From Desulfurellaceae bacterium (GTDB lineage: Bacteria; Campylobacterota_A; Desulfurellia; JAGGSF01): 6,656 nucleotides of DNA. The stretch is from assembly GCA_023128455.1 (NCBI GenBank), contig JAGMDW010000126.1:1-6656 (forward strand), in the 5' to 3' direction. Shown in pieces: positions 1 to 6,521 of the stretch. How positions within the stretch are numbered: the stretch's first letter is position 1; every line of letters begins with the position of its first letter. The notes under the pieces are model-generated. The model had not been told where the DNA came from. It saw only the letters and a list, made by a program, of their open reading frames with translations, and ran no database searches. The translations under genes and the position numbers were made by a program.

Positions 1-418
1 CCCTCTCTTGTTCCCTCTTTAACTCTTTTTCCTTTAAAACCCTTCTTTTGTCATACATTTTCTTTCCCCTAACTAACGCCATTTGAACCTTTGCTTTACC
101 ATTTCTAAAATACACCTTAAGAGGAATTAGAGTCAATCCTTTTTCTTTGATTTTATCCGTAAGTTTTCTTATCTGCCGCCTATGAAGAAGTAATTTTTTA
201 TCTCTATATGGATCGGGATTAAATATTCCTGCTTGAGGATAAGGACTTATATGAAAATTTAGAAGCCATACCTCATCATCTTTAATATCAGCATAACTGC
301 CCTTTAAATTTGCCGTTCCCTCTCTTAATGATTTTACCTCTGCCCCTCTGAGGACAATGCCAACCTCAACGGTCTCCAATATCTCATAATCGTGGTATGC
401 TTTTCTATTTACAATCAA
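1..418 (-). CDS. smpB: SsrA-binding protein SmpB (3' end cut by window edge)
   Basis: SmpB binds tmRNA (SsrA) and delivers it to stalled ribosomes for trans-translation in the cytoplasm. I translated 139 codons on the minus strand. Near the N-terminus is NRKAYHDYEI, then the family signature GIVLRGAEVKSLREG, then a central NFHISPY segment and DPYRDKKLLLHRRQI. The basic tail begins GKKMYDKRRVLKEKE, the part that forms the C-terminal helix in the ribosome. SmpB is usually about 150-160 residues, so only a short tail is missing beyond position 1. The reading frame has a stop at 466-464, and the only accepted start codon after it is TTG at 418-416, so a TTG start is nearly forced. The start lies 2 bases after the pilQ stop codon. 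No well-spaced Shine-Dalgarno is present (AAAGGT is about 18 bases upstream), so translation probably depends on coupling to pilQ. Family identity is very secure. Confidence 0.95.
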   Translation of the reverse strand, partial: MIVNRKAYHDYEILETVEVGIVLRGAEVKSLREGTANLKGSYADIKDDEVWLLNFHISPYPQAGIFNPDPYRDKKLLLHRRQIRKLTDKIKEKGLTLIPLKVYFRNGKAKVQMALVRGKKMYDKRRVLKEKELKREQER

Positions 419-420
419 TT

Positions 421-1734
421 TTAACGGATGGGAATTACCTTTGGCGTTATAAACACCAGCAGTTCATCATGTGGATTTTGTAGGTGCTCTGATTTAAATA
501 ACCACCCAAAAAGGGGAATAGTCATAAGCCCAGGAACGCCGGTGGTAGTTTTTGCCCTTGTCTCTTCTATTAGGCCGCCGATAACGACGGTTTGACCATT
601 ATCTACTATCACCATAGAAGTTATCTCATTTTTCTTTATTGGGGGTTCTCCAGTTCCAGAGATTACATTAGCCCAATCCGGAGAATCCTTGGTTATCTTT
701 AGTTCCATCATAATTTTATTATTGTGAGTGATATGGGGAGTAACCTCCAATTTTAGCACTGCTTTTTTGAATGTCACAGAGGTGTTCCCTTCACCTGTTT
801 TTTCCTGATATGGAATCTCCAAACCACTCTCTATCTTTGCTTTTTCATTGTCTAATGTAATTATATGAGGAGTAGAAATAATCTTCGAGTAACCTTGCGT
901 CTGTGATGCTTCTAATTGCAGGTCAAGATTATAATTCGCCCCTGGCCCTATTTTACCTATAACCAGATCAAATATGCCTCCGGTAGCAGCACTACTGGGT
1001 AAATTTACGATATAACCTGTATCTAAAGAGGTGTGATCACCAGCAGTTGTCTCGTAAGTTACTCCCCAAGTTATACCCAGTTGCCTCTCAAATGGCTTAG
1101 ACACCTGAACTACACGAGCATTTATCTCTACCTGTTTTCTCTGAATATCAATATCTTTCACTATCCTCTTGGCCTTAATAATATTTTCTTTTATGTCACG
1201 AATAATGATACTGTTGTTCGTTACATCTGCTACAATCAAGCCTGGTTTGGCTCCTTTGCCATACACCAACATAGTTATGATGTTTCGCGCATAATCTGCT
1301 TTTGCATAATTTAGCTTTATAACGGCTGTAATTGACCTCTTCTGTCTCTCTGATTCTTTCTCTTCTTCTATTGCCCTGCGTTTTGCTTGCTTCTCAGAAA
1401 TGTATCTTTGGGATGTGGTTATTCTCAACACATTACCTATTCTCTCAGAGGCCAACCCTTTCTGTGCTAATATAAGATCCAATGCTTGATCCCACGGAAC
1501 ATTTTCCAGGCGCATGGTCAATGTTCCTTTAACTTCATCGCTGGTAATAATATTTAATCCGCTTACACGAGCGAGCACTGATAAAACATCTTTAATATCT
1601 GCATTTCTCACATCAAATGAGATGCGAGCCTTTTCAGGAGACTTATTTACAGCCTTCGCGCCTCCTGCATAAACTGTCAAACTTAAACCAACAAAACACA
1701 ACAAAAGTATGAAAAAATTACGCATATTATGCAT
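421..1734 (-). CDS. pilQ: Type IV pilus secretin PilQ, compact form
   Basis: This is the outer-membrane secretin that forms the multimeric gated pore through which type IV pili leave the cell. The 437-residue protein begins with a signal peptide (hydrophobic from about residue 7, likely cleaved near VYAG at 21-24). A secretin/TonB short N-terminal (STN) domain follows at about 38-107 with the typical VPWDQALDLIL at 79-89. Then come a charged Lys/Glu/Arg-rich linker (about 110-133), an N1/NolW-type ring domain (about 135-200) and the secretin barrel domain (about 201-437). The hallmark VPGLMTIPLFGWLF is at 400-413, followed by DELLVFITPKVIP. Proteobacterial PilQ proteins are often 600-900 residues with N-terminal AMIN domains; none is present here. 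The first ATG is preferred over Met4 because AGAGGTG lies 4 bases before it. pilP ends 9 bases upstream. The general secretin GspD is an alternative, but the pilMNOP context argues for PilQ. Confidence 0.94.
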   Translation of the reverse strand: MHNMRNFFILLLCFVGLSLTVYAGGAKAVNKSPEKARISFDVRNADIKDVLSVLARVSGLNIITSDEVKGTLTMRLENVPWDQALDLILAQKGLASERIGNVLRITTSQRYISEKQAKRRAIEEEKESERQKRSITAVIKLNYAKADYARNIITMLVYGKGAKPGLIVADVTNNSIIIRDIKENIIKAKRIVKDIDIQRKQVEINARVVQVSKPFERQLGITWGVTYETTAGDHTSLDTGYIVNLPSSAATGGIFDLVIGKIGPGANYNLDLQLEASQTQGYSKIISTPHIITLDNEKAKIESGLEIPYQEKTGEGNTSVTFKKAVLKLEVTPHITHNNKIMMELKITKDSPDWANVISGTGEPPIKKNEITSMVIVDNGQTVVIGGLIEETRAKTTTGVPGLMTIPLFGWLFKSEHLQNPHDELLVFITPKVIPIR

Positions 1735-1743
1735 TATACACCT

Positions 1744-2100
1744 CTACTCTTCAAATAGTGGCAAAATATACAATTTATTGTCCCTTATAAGCTGCACCTG
1801 GTCTTTTTTAATCTCCTTTACTTTAAAACCCCATATCTTATTGCCCTTCTTAACCGTTCGTGCTGTACCGTCAGATCTCAAAAGCAAAGCATGTCTTCCC
1901 ATTTGACCCCATACAATCATCTTTACAGATATCCTTGAAGGAGAAATTACTATCCCCTTCTTTACTTCCCCTCCTCTCTTTTCCATCAATTCCTTGTATT
2001 TTATGGGATCAAGAAAGGGATCACGAGACATACCTATAGCATTGAACGAAAATATTCCCAAAAAGTACAAGATGCACAACAGTAAAAAGAACCTTTTCAT
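1744..2100 (-). CDS. pilP: Type IV pilus periplasmic protein PilP-like
   Basis: PilP links the inner-membrane PilN/PilO pair to the periplasmic N-domains of the PilQ secretin. The 118-residue product has a basic start (MKR) and a hydrophobic segment at about 4-22. The RDPFLDP motif at 26-32 matches the DPF found near the mature N-terminus of PilP proteins. A small beta-rich C-terminal domain spans about 50-116, which is the homology region that binds PilQ. PilP is normally a lipoprotein, but no lipobox Cys is visible: the only Cys (residue 9) sits inside the hydrophobic core. It may therefore be soluble periplasmic or held by an uncleaved N-terminal helix. The ATG overlaps the pilO stop as ATGA, and GGAAGGG a few bases upstream is a good ribosome binding site. 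Identification rests on DPF, size and position between pilO and pilQ, since sequence conservation in this family is weak. Confidence 0.85.
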   Translation of the reverse strand: MKRFFLLLCILYFLGIFSFNAIGMSRDPFLDPIKYKELMEKRGGEVKKGIVISPSRISVKMIVWGQMGRHALLLRSDGTARTVKKGNKIWGFKVKEIKKDQVQLIRDNKLYILPLFEE

Positions 2101-2642
2101 TTCCCTTCCTTAAGATAATAAGTCATTAATATAAAATCTCCATCAATAAGGACAGTTCCGTCTTTCTGTAATTTTGGATTGGTTAGAGAAAAACTTTCTA
2201 CATCCACTATCTTTTTCATATTCAGAAAGTTAGAAAATACACGAGATAAATTCCCAAATGTAGACCTTGTTCTTAATCTTACCGGCACACTTATATAAAA
2301 GCCTTTATCTTCCTCTTTTTGCGGGTTGAAAGAAAAAAGATTAACATCGCAATTTTTTACAACTAAGCAAATATTTGTAAGAAGACTAGGCACTCCTCCC
2401 TTCGCTGGCAAAATGGATGCATATTTATTAAGCAACTGTTTTCCCCGCTTGATCTTACTTTGCAACTGCGGAATATCGTTGTTTTCTATCCTGTTCAATC
2501 TATCAACATCGGCAGATAATTCATGTATCTGTCCGCTAAAACGCGTAAAAAGCAGGAAATACCACAAAACGAAAACAACGATAATCACTATAATTCCAAT
2601 AACCTTCTTGTTTTGAGATAGTGTCTTACTTACCTTTGACAT
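2097..2642 (-). CDS. pilO: Type IV pilus inner-membrane protein PilO (start at internal ATG)
   Basis: PilO forms a heterodimer with PilN in the inner membrane and its periplasmic domain contacts PilP. I place the start at ATG 2642-2640, giving 181 residues starting MSKVSKTLSQNKK. The frame is open for another 27 codons upstream, but that extension lies inside pilN and does not look like a PilO N-terminus, while the shorter form has the expected short basic cytoplasmic tail. GGTGGG lies about 6-10 bases before this ATG. One membrane helix (about 14-32, rich in Ile/Val) is followed by a coiled coil (about 36-72). A ferredoxin-like periplasmic domain comes next, with LPAKGGVPSLL near 75 and the KKIVDVESFSL strand near 145. 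It overlaps pilN by 17 bases and pilP by 4 bases. Assigned from architecture and position, as PilO sequences diverge strongly. Confidence 0.88.
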   Translation of the reverse strand: MSKVSKTLSQNKKVIGIIVIIVVFVLWYFLLFTRFSGQIHELSADVDRLNRIENNDIPQLQSKIKRGKQLLNKYASILPAKGGVPSLLTNICLVVKNCDVNLFSFNPQKEEDKGFYISVPVRLRTRSTFGNLSRVFSNFLNMKKIVDVESFSLTNPKLQKDGTVLIDGDFILMTYYLKEGK

Positions 2643-3138
2643 CACAACCCACCGAAAAATCATATACTGCCTGTAGTTTATAGCTATTGTTTTTTCTGAT
2701 ACCATAATCCCTAAAAGAAACATTAGAAAACTTTTTATCTACAGACAAATTTTTCACATATACAGCCACAGTTTCTGCCCCTTTAGCCCTTCCGTTAATA
2801 GAAATCTTGTTTCCTTTTAGATAAAAATTTGTTAACCATGCATCATAGGGCAAATCATTCACAGCAGATCTAAGCACATAAATCATTTTACCCCTATTTC
2901 TGCTCAAATTCTTTACTACCTCTACCTTTTTCTTAGTCACCGATAAATCCTTTTTTAAATCCGCCAATTTACCCTCTACATAATTTAAATTTTCCTTCTC
3001 TTTTGTTAGGCTTACAATCTTAGAATACTGCCATCCACCAACTGCGGCAATGAAAACAATCTCACAGATAATAATGATTAAAAACCACTTTATTTTTCTT
3101 TTTACTTCCTGTTTTTTTATTAAATTAATCTCAATCAT
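2626..3138 (-). CDS. pilN: Type IV pilus inner-membrane protein PilN
   Basis: PilN is the bitopic inner-membrane partner of PilO, and its short cytoplasmic N-terminus docks onto PilM. The 170-residue protein starts MIEINLIKKQ, which fits the conserved cytoplasmic INLIP-type peptide that binds PilM, although Lys replaces the usual Pro. One membrane helix spans about 17-36, followed by a Lys/Glu-rich coiled coil (about 40-76). A periplasmic alpha/beta domain contains LPYDAWLTNFYLKGNKI (about 96-112) and ISINGRAKG, both typical of the PilN fold. The start ATG overlaps the pilM stop as ATGA. The sequence upstream has no strong Shine-Dalgarno, so translational coupling to pilM is likely. The end overlaps pilO by 17 bases. 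Confidence 0.92.
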   Translation of the reverse strand: MIEINLIKKQEVKRKIKWFLIIIICEIVFIAAVGGWQYSKIVSLTKEKENLNYVEGKLADLKKDLSVTKKKVEVVKNLSRNRGKMIYVLRSAVNDLPYDAWLTNFYLKGNKISINGRAKGAETVAVYVKNLSVDKKFSNVSFRDYGIRKNNSYKLQAVYDFSVGCDVKGK

Positions 3139-4166
3139 TGTCTTAGAGCCAATCCAGCAGCAATAGCAAAACTCGCTGCTTTTTTTTCTATATACTCCAA
3201 AGAACCTTTCTTTACAACAAACACATCAAACGGATTGAATTTCTCAACAGAAGAAACATTAAAGTACTGTTTAGCCACATCTTTCAAAAAAGGCAACTCG
3301 CTACTTCCTCCGCATAAAAAAACCTTTTCTATCGGGGGAAATTCTTCGCCTTCCTTCCGATAAAAGAAATCTGCCGAACTTTTTATCTCTTTAAACAAAC
3401 TATCCATTTTTTCGCGAGAGATATTAGAGATTTCCTCTTTTCTCTCAACAGGCAGGTCCTCTGCTAATTTTATCTTCATGCGTTCTGCTTCAGCTTCTTC
3501 CACCCCAATTCCTTTTTGAATTGCATCCGTTACATCACATCCACCAATATAAAACATTTTGCCAAAGCAAGGTTTTGCATCTATAATAATTGACATTTTG
3601 GTAAGCTTTGCCCCTATGTCTACGATTAACACATTTTTCTCACTTTCTAAGGCATAGTTCGCTTCCCATATATTGTATAAAGCCAGATCGTCCGCATCAA
3701 TAATAGCTAATTTTACCCCCGCTTTCTTAAATACATCCATAAGATTTTCAATCAGATCTTTTTTTGCTGCTGCAATAACAACACCCATATCCTTTGTTTC
3801 TTCATTTATATCCGTTATTTTGCAATCTATATTTGTCTCCTGTTTGTTAAATGGAACATTACCTTCTATTGCTCTCCAACAAAGATTTTCCATCTGATCC
3901 TCAGGGGTTTGAGGTATCCGAGTATATTTAACAATACAGTTTTCATTGTTAAGAGAAATTGTTATTTTCTTAAAGCGTAATTTGCAACGACGCACAGTAT
4001 ATTTTAAGAAATGTACAAACATCTCTTTTTGTATTTCCCTTCCTTCTTCCGCAAAAATAGAACGATCTGTAGGAAACATATAAACCTTTTTTAGCTCATA
4101 AGTTCCCCCCTTTCGCTGCAACTCAACTACTTTTGTCGACCATATACCAACATCTACGCCTACCAT
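3135..4166 (-). CDS. pilM: Type IV pilus assembly ATPase-like protein PilM
   Basis: PilM is a cytoplasmic actin/FtsA-fold protein that binds ATP and the N-terminal tail of PilN, forming the inner ring of the pilus machine. In 343 residues the nucleotide-binding motifs are in the expected order. Phosphate-1 is GVDVGIWSTKVVEL at 3-16, phosphate-2 is VLIVDIGAKLTKMSI at 179-193, and the adenosine motif is VFLCGGSSELPFL at 282-294. The C-terminus has NPFDVF (311-316) and FAIAAGLALR (333-342), a typical PilM ending. The start is fixed by an in-frame TAA only a few codons upstream and by the need for GVDVG at the N-terminus. No Shine-Dalgarno precedes the ATG and a candidate promoter sits immediately upstream, which suggests a leaderless mRNA. 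It is the first gene of the pilMNOPQ-smpB cluster, and the next gene (pilN) overlaps it by 4 bases. Confidence 0.95.
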   Translation of the reverse strand: MVGVDVGIWSTKVVELQRKGGTYELKKVYMFPTDRSIFAEEGREIQKEMFVHFLKYTVRRCKLRFKKITISLNNENCIVKYTRIPQTPEDQMENLCWRAIEGNVPFNKQETNIDCKITDINEETKDMGVVIAAAKKDLIENLMDVFKKAGVKLAIIDADDLALYNIWEANYALESEKNVLIVDIGAKLTKMSIIIDAKPCFGKMFYIGGCDVTDAIQKGIGVEEAEAERMKIKLAEDLPVERKEEISNISREKMDSLFKEIKSSADFFYRKEGEEFPPIEKVFLCGGSSELPFLKDVAKQYFNVSSVEKFNPFDVFVVKKGSLEYIEKKAASFAIAAGLALRQ

Positions 4167-4173
4167 ACTATTT

Positions 4174-4202
4174 TATTTAACTTAAATAATACAGTTTGTC
4201 AA
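4174..4202 (-). promoter_or_regulatory. Candidate sigma-70-type promoter of pilM operon
   Basis: On the minus strand, a perfect -35 TTGACA lies at 4202-4197. After a 17-base spacer there is TAAATA at 4179-4174, or TTAAAT at 4180-4175 with a 16-base spacer. The -10 box is a weak match. Transcription would begin about 7 bases past the -10, that is at or next to the A of the pilM ATG at 4166. The -35 and spacing are clear; promoter activity is inferred. Confidence 0.55.
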
Positions 4203-4244
4203 GCAAACCTTGTGTTTTGTGTGATTACTATTTAAAAATGTCAT

Positions 4245-4272
4245 AAAACCTCCAGTTTTTCTGGAGGTTTTT
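4245..4272. terminator. Orphan bidirectional hairpin terminator
   Basis: The 11-bp perfect stem AAAACCTCCAG (4245-4255) pairs with CTGGAGGTTTT (4261-4271) around a TTTTT loop. The plus strand ends in five T (4268-4272). The minus strand ends in four T, with another T-run a few bases on. The shape is that of an intrinsic terminator. It lies upstream of both flanking genes, so no visible gene ends at it. It could end a small untranslated RNA, insulate the two divergent promoters from each other, or be a relic of a lost gene. Confidence 0.75.
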
Positions 4273-4300
4273 ACGGCAATTTGTAAAATTATCACATTTT

Positions 4301-4319
4301 AATTTTAAGAAATTTTAAG
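4301..4319. repeat. Short tandem direct repeat AATTTTAAG
   Basis: AATTTTAAG occurs at 4301-4309 and again at 4311-4319, a 10-base period close to one turn of the helix. It lies about 95 bases upstream of the aconitase -35 box. It could be a regulator binding site or a curved AT-rich upstream element, but in such AT-rich DNA chance is also possible. Confidence 0.35.
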
Positions 4320-4414
4320 TTATTTTCCTAAATTAAAAAAGACTGATCCATGAGAAAACATAGAAATCATAAAAATTTTCTATATAGATTTTGTACGAAG
4401 AACTGAAAAACACT

Positions 4415-4443
4415 TTGACATTTAAATGGAAAATATGTATAAA
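4415..4443 (+). promoter_or_regulatory. Promoter of the aconitase gene
   Basis: A perfect -35 TTGACA (4415-4420), a 17-base spacer and a -10 TATAAA (4438-4443) match the housekeeping sigma consensus in 11 of 12 positions. Transcription should start near 4450, giving a leader of about 30 bases. The AT-rich run upstream could help RNA polymerase binding. This suggests strong, probably constitutive expression; no operator is evident over the promoter. Confidence 0.85.
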
Positions 4444-4465
4444 AATATAAAGAAAAAAATATGTT

Positions 4466-4474
4466 AAGGAGGAG
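4466..4474 (+). promoter_or_regulatory. Strong ribosome binding site of the aconitase gene
   Basis: AAGGAGGAG is a near-perfect complement to the 3' end of 16S rRNA. GGAGG ends 7 bases before the ATG at 4480, which fixes the start of the gene. It contrasts with the missing site before pilM. Confidence 0.9.
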
Positions 4475-4479
4475 AAGAG

Positions 4480-6465
4480 ATGGGACTTAATGTAGTGCAG
4501 AAGATTTTAAAGCAACACATTGTAGAAGGCGAACTTGCTGCTGGAAAGCCGGTGGCTGTTAAAGTCGACCAAACTCTTACTCAGGATGCCACAGGAACAA
4601 TGGCAGATTTGGAATTCGAACAGATGGGAGCAGATAGATCAAAAGTAGACCTTGCCGTCAGCTATATAGACCACAAAACCGTTCAAATGGGTTTTGAAGA
4701 CCCAGATGACCACAAATATCTGCAGACATTTGCCGCCAAATACGGTGAGTTTTATTCTAGATCCGGGAATGGTATCTGTCATCAGGTACAGGTAGAAAGA
4801 TTCGGAAAACCAGGAACAATACTCTTGGGTTCAGATTCTCACACACCAACCGGTGGCGGAATAGGACAAATCGCCATCGGAGTAGGAGGAATGGATGTAG
4901 CTGCAGCCATGGCTGGTATGCCTTTTTACCTCACCTGTCCAAAGGTGGTAGGCATACATTTAACAGGCAACCTTCCTCCGTTTGTCACAGCAAAAGATAT
5001 AATACTTAGAGTGTTACAAATTCTCACTACACAAGGCAATGTAGGATGGGCAGCTGAATACTTCGGTCCTGGCGTAGAAACGCTAAGTGTGCCAGAAAGA
5101 GCTACGATAACTAACATGGGTGCGGAATTAGGTGTAACTACATCTGTGTTTCCTTCCGATAACACTACAAGAAAATGGTTAAAATCTCAGCACAGAGAAG
5201 TAGATTGGAAGGAAATTGTGCCTGATCCTGATGCCACTTACGATAAAGTAATAGAAATAAACATGGATGAGCTGGAACCTATGGTCGCTCAACCTCATTC
5301 ACCGGGAAATGTAGTAAAGATAAGAGAGATTGAAGGCATGGTTGTGGATCAGGTCTGTATAGGAAGCTGCACAAATTCCTCTTATAAAGACGGTAGAATC
5401 GTAGCAGAGATTTTGGATGGAAGACATGCCCATCCCAACATACAACTTGTATATGTCCCAGGTTCAAAGCAGGTATTCAGAATGGGAGCAGATGAAGGCT
5501 GGCTTTCTAAGATCATTGCTGCTGGTGCAGTATTAGCTCAACCCTCCTGTAGTTTCTGTATCGGCATAGGTTATGCACCAAAGAGTGATGGCATAAGTGT
5601 GAGAACAAACAATAGAAACTTCTTTGGCAGGTCAGGCACATTAAGCGGAACAATCTATTTAGTAAGCCCAGAAACAGCCGCCGCTACGGCTATAACCGGG
5701 GTATTAACAGACCCAAGAGACCTAAAAGAAAAATTCAGCATTGAGTACCCCCAGTTTGAATTGCCGGAATACTTCCATGTTGATGATAGTTCTGTAATTA
5801 CACCACCATTAGATGGAAGTGAAGTAGAACTATATAGAGGCCCAAATATTAAGGAAGCACCTTTAGCAGAACCACTGCCAAGTGAAATTAAAGCCGAGGC
5901 AACAATTAAGGTAGGAGATAAAATCACCACTGATCACATTTCACCTGCTGGCACCAGATTGAAATATAGATCAAATGTTCCTGAATATGCTAACTATGTA
6001 TTTGAAACATTAGACCCAAGTTTTCCTCAAAGAGCATTAGAGATTAAAGAAAAAGGTGAATATACAGTTATTGTAGCAGGAGATTCCTATGGTCAGGGTT
6101 CGTCCCGTGAGCATGCCGCTTTATGTCCGATGTATTTAGGAGTAAAAGCAGTAGTAGCCAAAGCTATTGAAAGAATCCATAAAGCAAATTTGATAAATTT
6201 TGGTATTTTGCCTCTTATATATAAAAATCCTGATGATTACGATAAGATTGATCAAGAAGACAAGCTAACACTCAAAGACACAAGAAAGGCATTAATTGAG
6301 GATAAAGGCGAAATAATCATGACAGATGAAACAAAAAACATCGACATTCCTCTTGTATATGAACTTTCTGATAGAGATAAAAAACTCATACTCGCAGGCG
6401 GAGTAATGGGATTTGCCAAAGCTTATCCAGGAAAAGGCTTTAAAGAAGTAGAAATCACAGAATAA
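4480..6465 (+). CDS. Aconitate hydratase, Aquifex-type
   Basis: It converts citrate to isocitrate through cis-aconitate in the cytoplasm, in the TCA cycle or the oxidative/reductive citrate branch, using a [4Fe-4S] cluster. At 661 residues it matches the shorter Aquifex-type aconitases rather than AcnA (about 890) or AcnB (about 860). Visible motifs are GSDSHTPTGGGIGQ with active-site D119/S120/H121, and GSCTNSS with Cys297 as first cluster ligand. PSCSFCIG supplies Cys357 and Cys360 as the other two ligands. The swivel domain begins near residue 470 with GDKITTDHISPAG (479-491), and GQGSSREHAA (538-547) carries the substrate-binding Ser-Arg. The second cysteine motif reads CSFC where mitochondrial-type aconitase has CGPC. 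It stands alone, with its own promoter, ribosome binding site and terminator. Homoaconitase or isopropylmalate isomerase is less likely, since those are usually smaller or split into two subunits. Codon use looks like its neighbours. Confidence 0.94.
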   Translation: MGLNVVQKILKQHIVEGELAAGKPVAVKVDQTLTQDATGTMADLEFEQMGADRSKVDLAVSYIDHKTVQMGFEDPDDHKYLQTFAAKYGEFYSRSGNGICHQVQVERFGKPGTILLGSDSHTPTGGGIGQIAIGVGGMDVAAAMAGMPFYLTCPKVVGIHLTGNLPPFVTAKDIILRVLQILTTQGNVGWAAEYFGPGVETLSVPERATITNMGAELGVTTSVFPSDNTTRKWLKSQHREVDWKEIVPDPDATYDKVIEINMDELEPMVAQPHSPGNVVKIREIEGMVVDQVCIGSCTNSSYKDGRIVAEILDGRHAHPNIQLVYVPGSKQVFRMGADEGWLSKIIAAGAVLAQPSCSFCIGIGYAPKSDGISVRTNNRNFFGRSGTLSGTIYLVSPETAAATAITGVLTDPRDLKEKFSIEYPQFELPEYFHVDDSSVITPPLDGSEVELYRGPNIKEAPLAEPLPSEIKAEATIKVGDKITTDHISPAGTRLKYRSNVPEYANYVFETLDPSFPQRALEIKEKGEYTVIVAGDSYGQGSSREHAALCPMYLGVKAVVAKAIERIHKANLINFGILPLIYKNPDDYDKIDQEDKLTLKDTRKALIEDKGEIIMTDETKNIDIPLVYELSDRDKKLILAGGVMGFAKAYPGKGFKEVEITE

Positions 6466-6476
6466 GAAAAAGAAAA

Positions 6477-6505
6477 AAGCCCGCAGGAACTAATCCTGCG
6501 GGCTT
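6477..6505. terminator. Strong hairpin terminator after the aconitase gene
   Basis: A 12-bp perfect stem, AAGCCCGCAGGA (6477-6488) with TCCTGCGGGCTT (6494-6505), has a 5-base loop and starts 11 bases after the aconitase stop. In the plus direction the T-run is poor (CTTGACTTT). In the minus direction the stem is followed by a rich T-tract (from the A-rich 6468-6478). It should end aconitase transcription and, more efficiently, any leftward transcript arriving from the tRNA side. Confidence 0.88.
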
Positions 6506-6521
6506 GACTTTCACCTTCAGA

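Larger units (their letters stand above)
4167..4479. other. Divergent intergenic region between pilM and the aconitase gene
   Basis: This 313-base AT-rich stretch separates the leftward pil operon from the rightward aconitase gene. From left to right it holds a candidate pilM promoter, an orphan hairpin terminator, a short direct repeat (AATTTTAAG twice), a 10-bp palindrome TCTATATAGA at 4379-4388, and the promoter and ribosome binding site of the aconitase gene. I see no convincing coding sequence and no recognised riboswitch or T-box. Confidence 0.75.

Noticed and set aside
1033..1314. An open frame of 93 codons on the plus strand inside pilQ.
   Set aside because: It is antisense to a conserved secretin domain, has low-complexity content and no ribosome binding site, so it is a shadow frame.
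2643..2723. A 27-codon upstream extension of pilO to an earlier ATG.
   Set aside because: It lies fully inside pilN, would give an unusual long N-terminal tail before the membrane helix, and the ATG at 2642 has a better ribosome binding site and family fit.
4379..4388. The 10-bp palindrome TCTATATAGA as an operator.
   Set aside because: The symmetry does not extend beyond the 10 bases and such short AT-rich palindromes are common here.
4350..4406. An 18-codon plus-strand frame (ATG to TGA) that would encode a basic peptide, a possible leader peptide for the aconitase gene.
   Set aside because: It has no ribosome binding site, ends before the likely aconitase promoter (4415-4443), and is expected by chance in AT-rich DNA.
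4444..4479. A possible riboswitch or iron-responsive element in the aconitase leader.
   Set aside because: The predicted leader is only about 30 A-rich bases with no stem-loop able to hold such an element.
4926..5930. Three minus-strand open frames inside the aconitase gene.
   Set aside because: They run antisense to well-conserved catalytic regions and show no recognisable domain or start signal.
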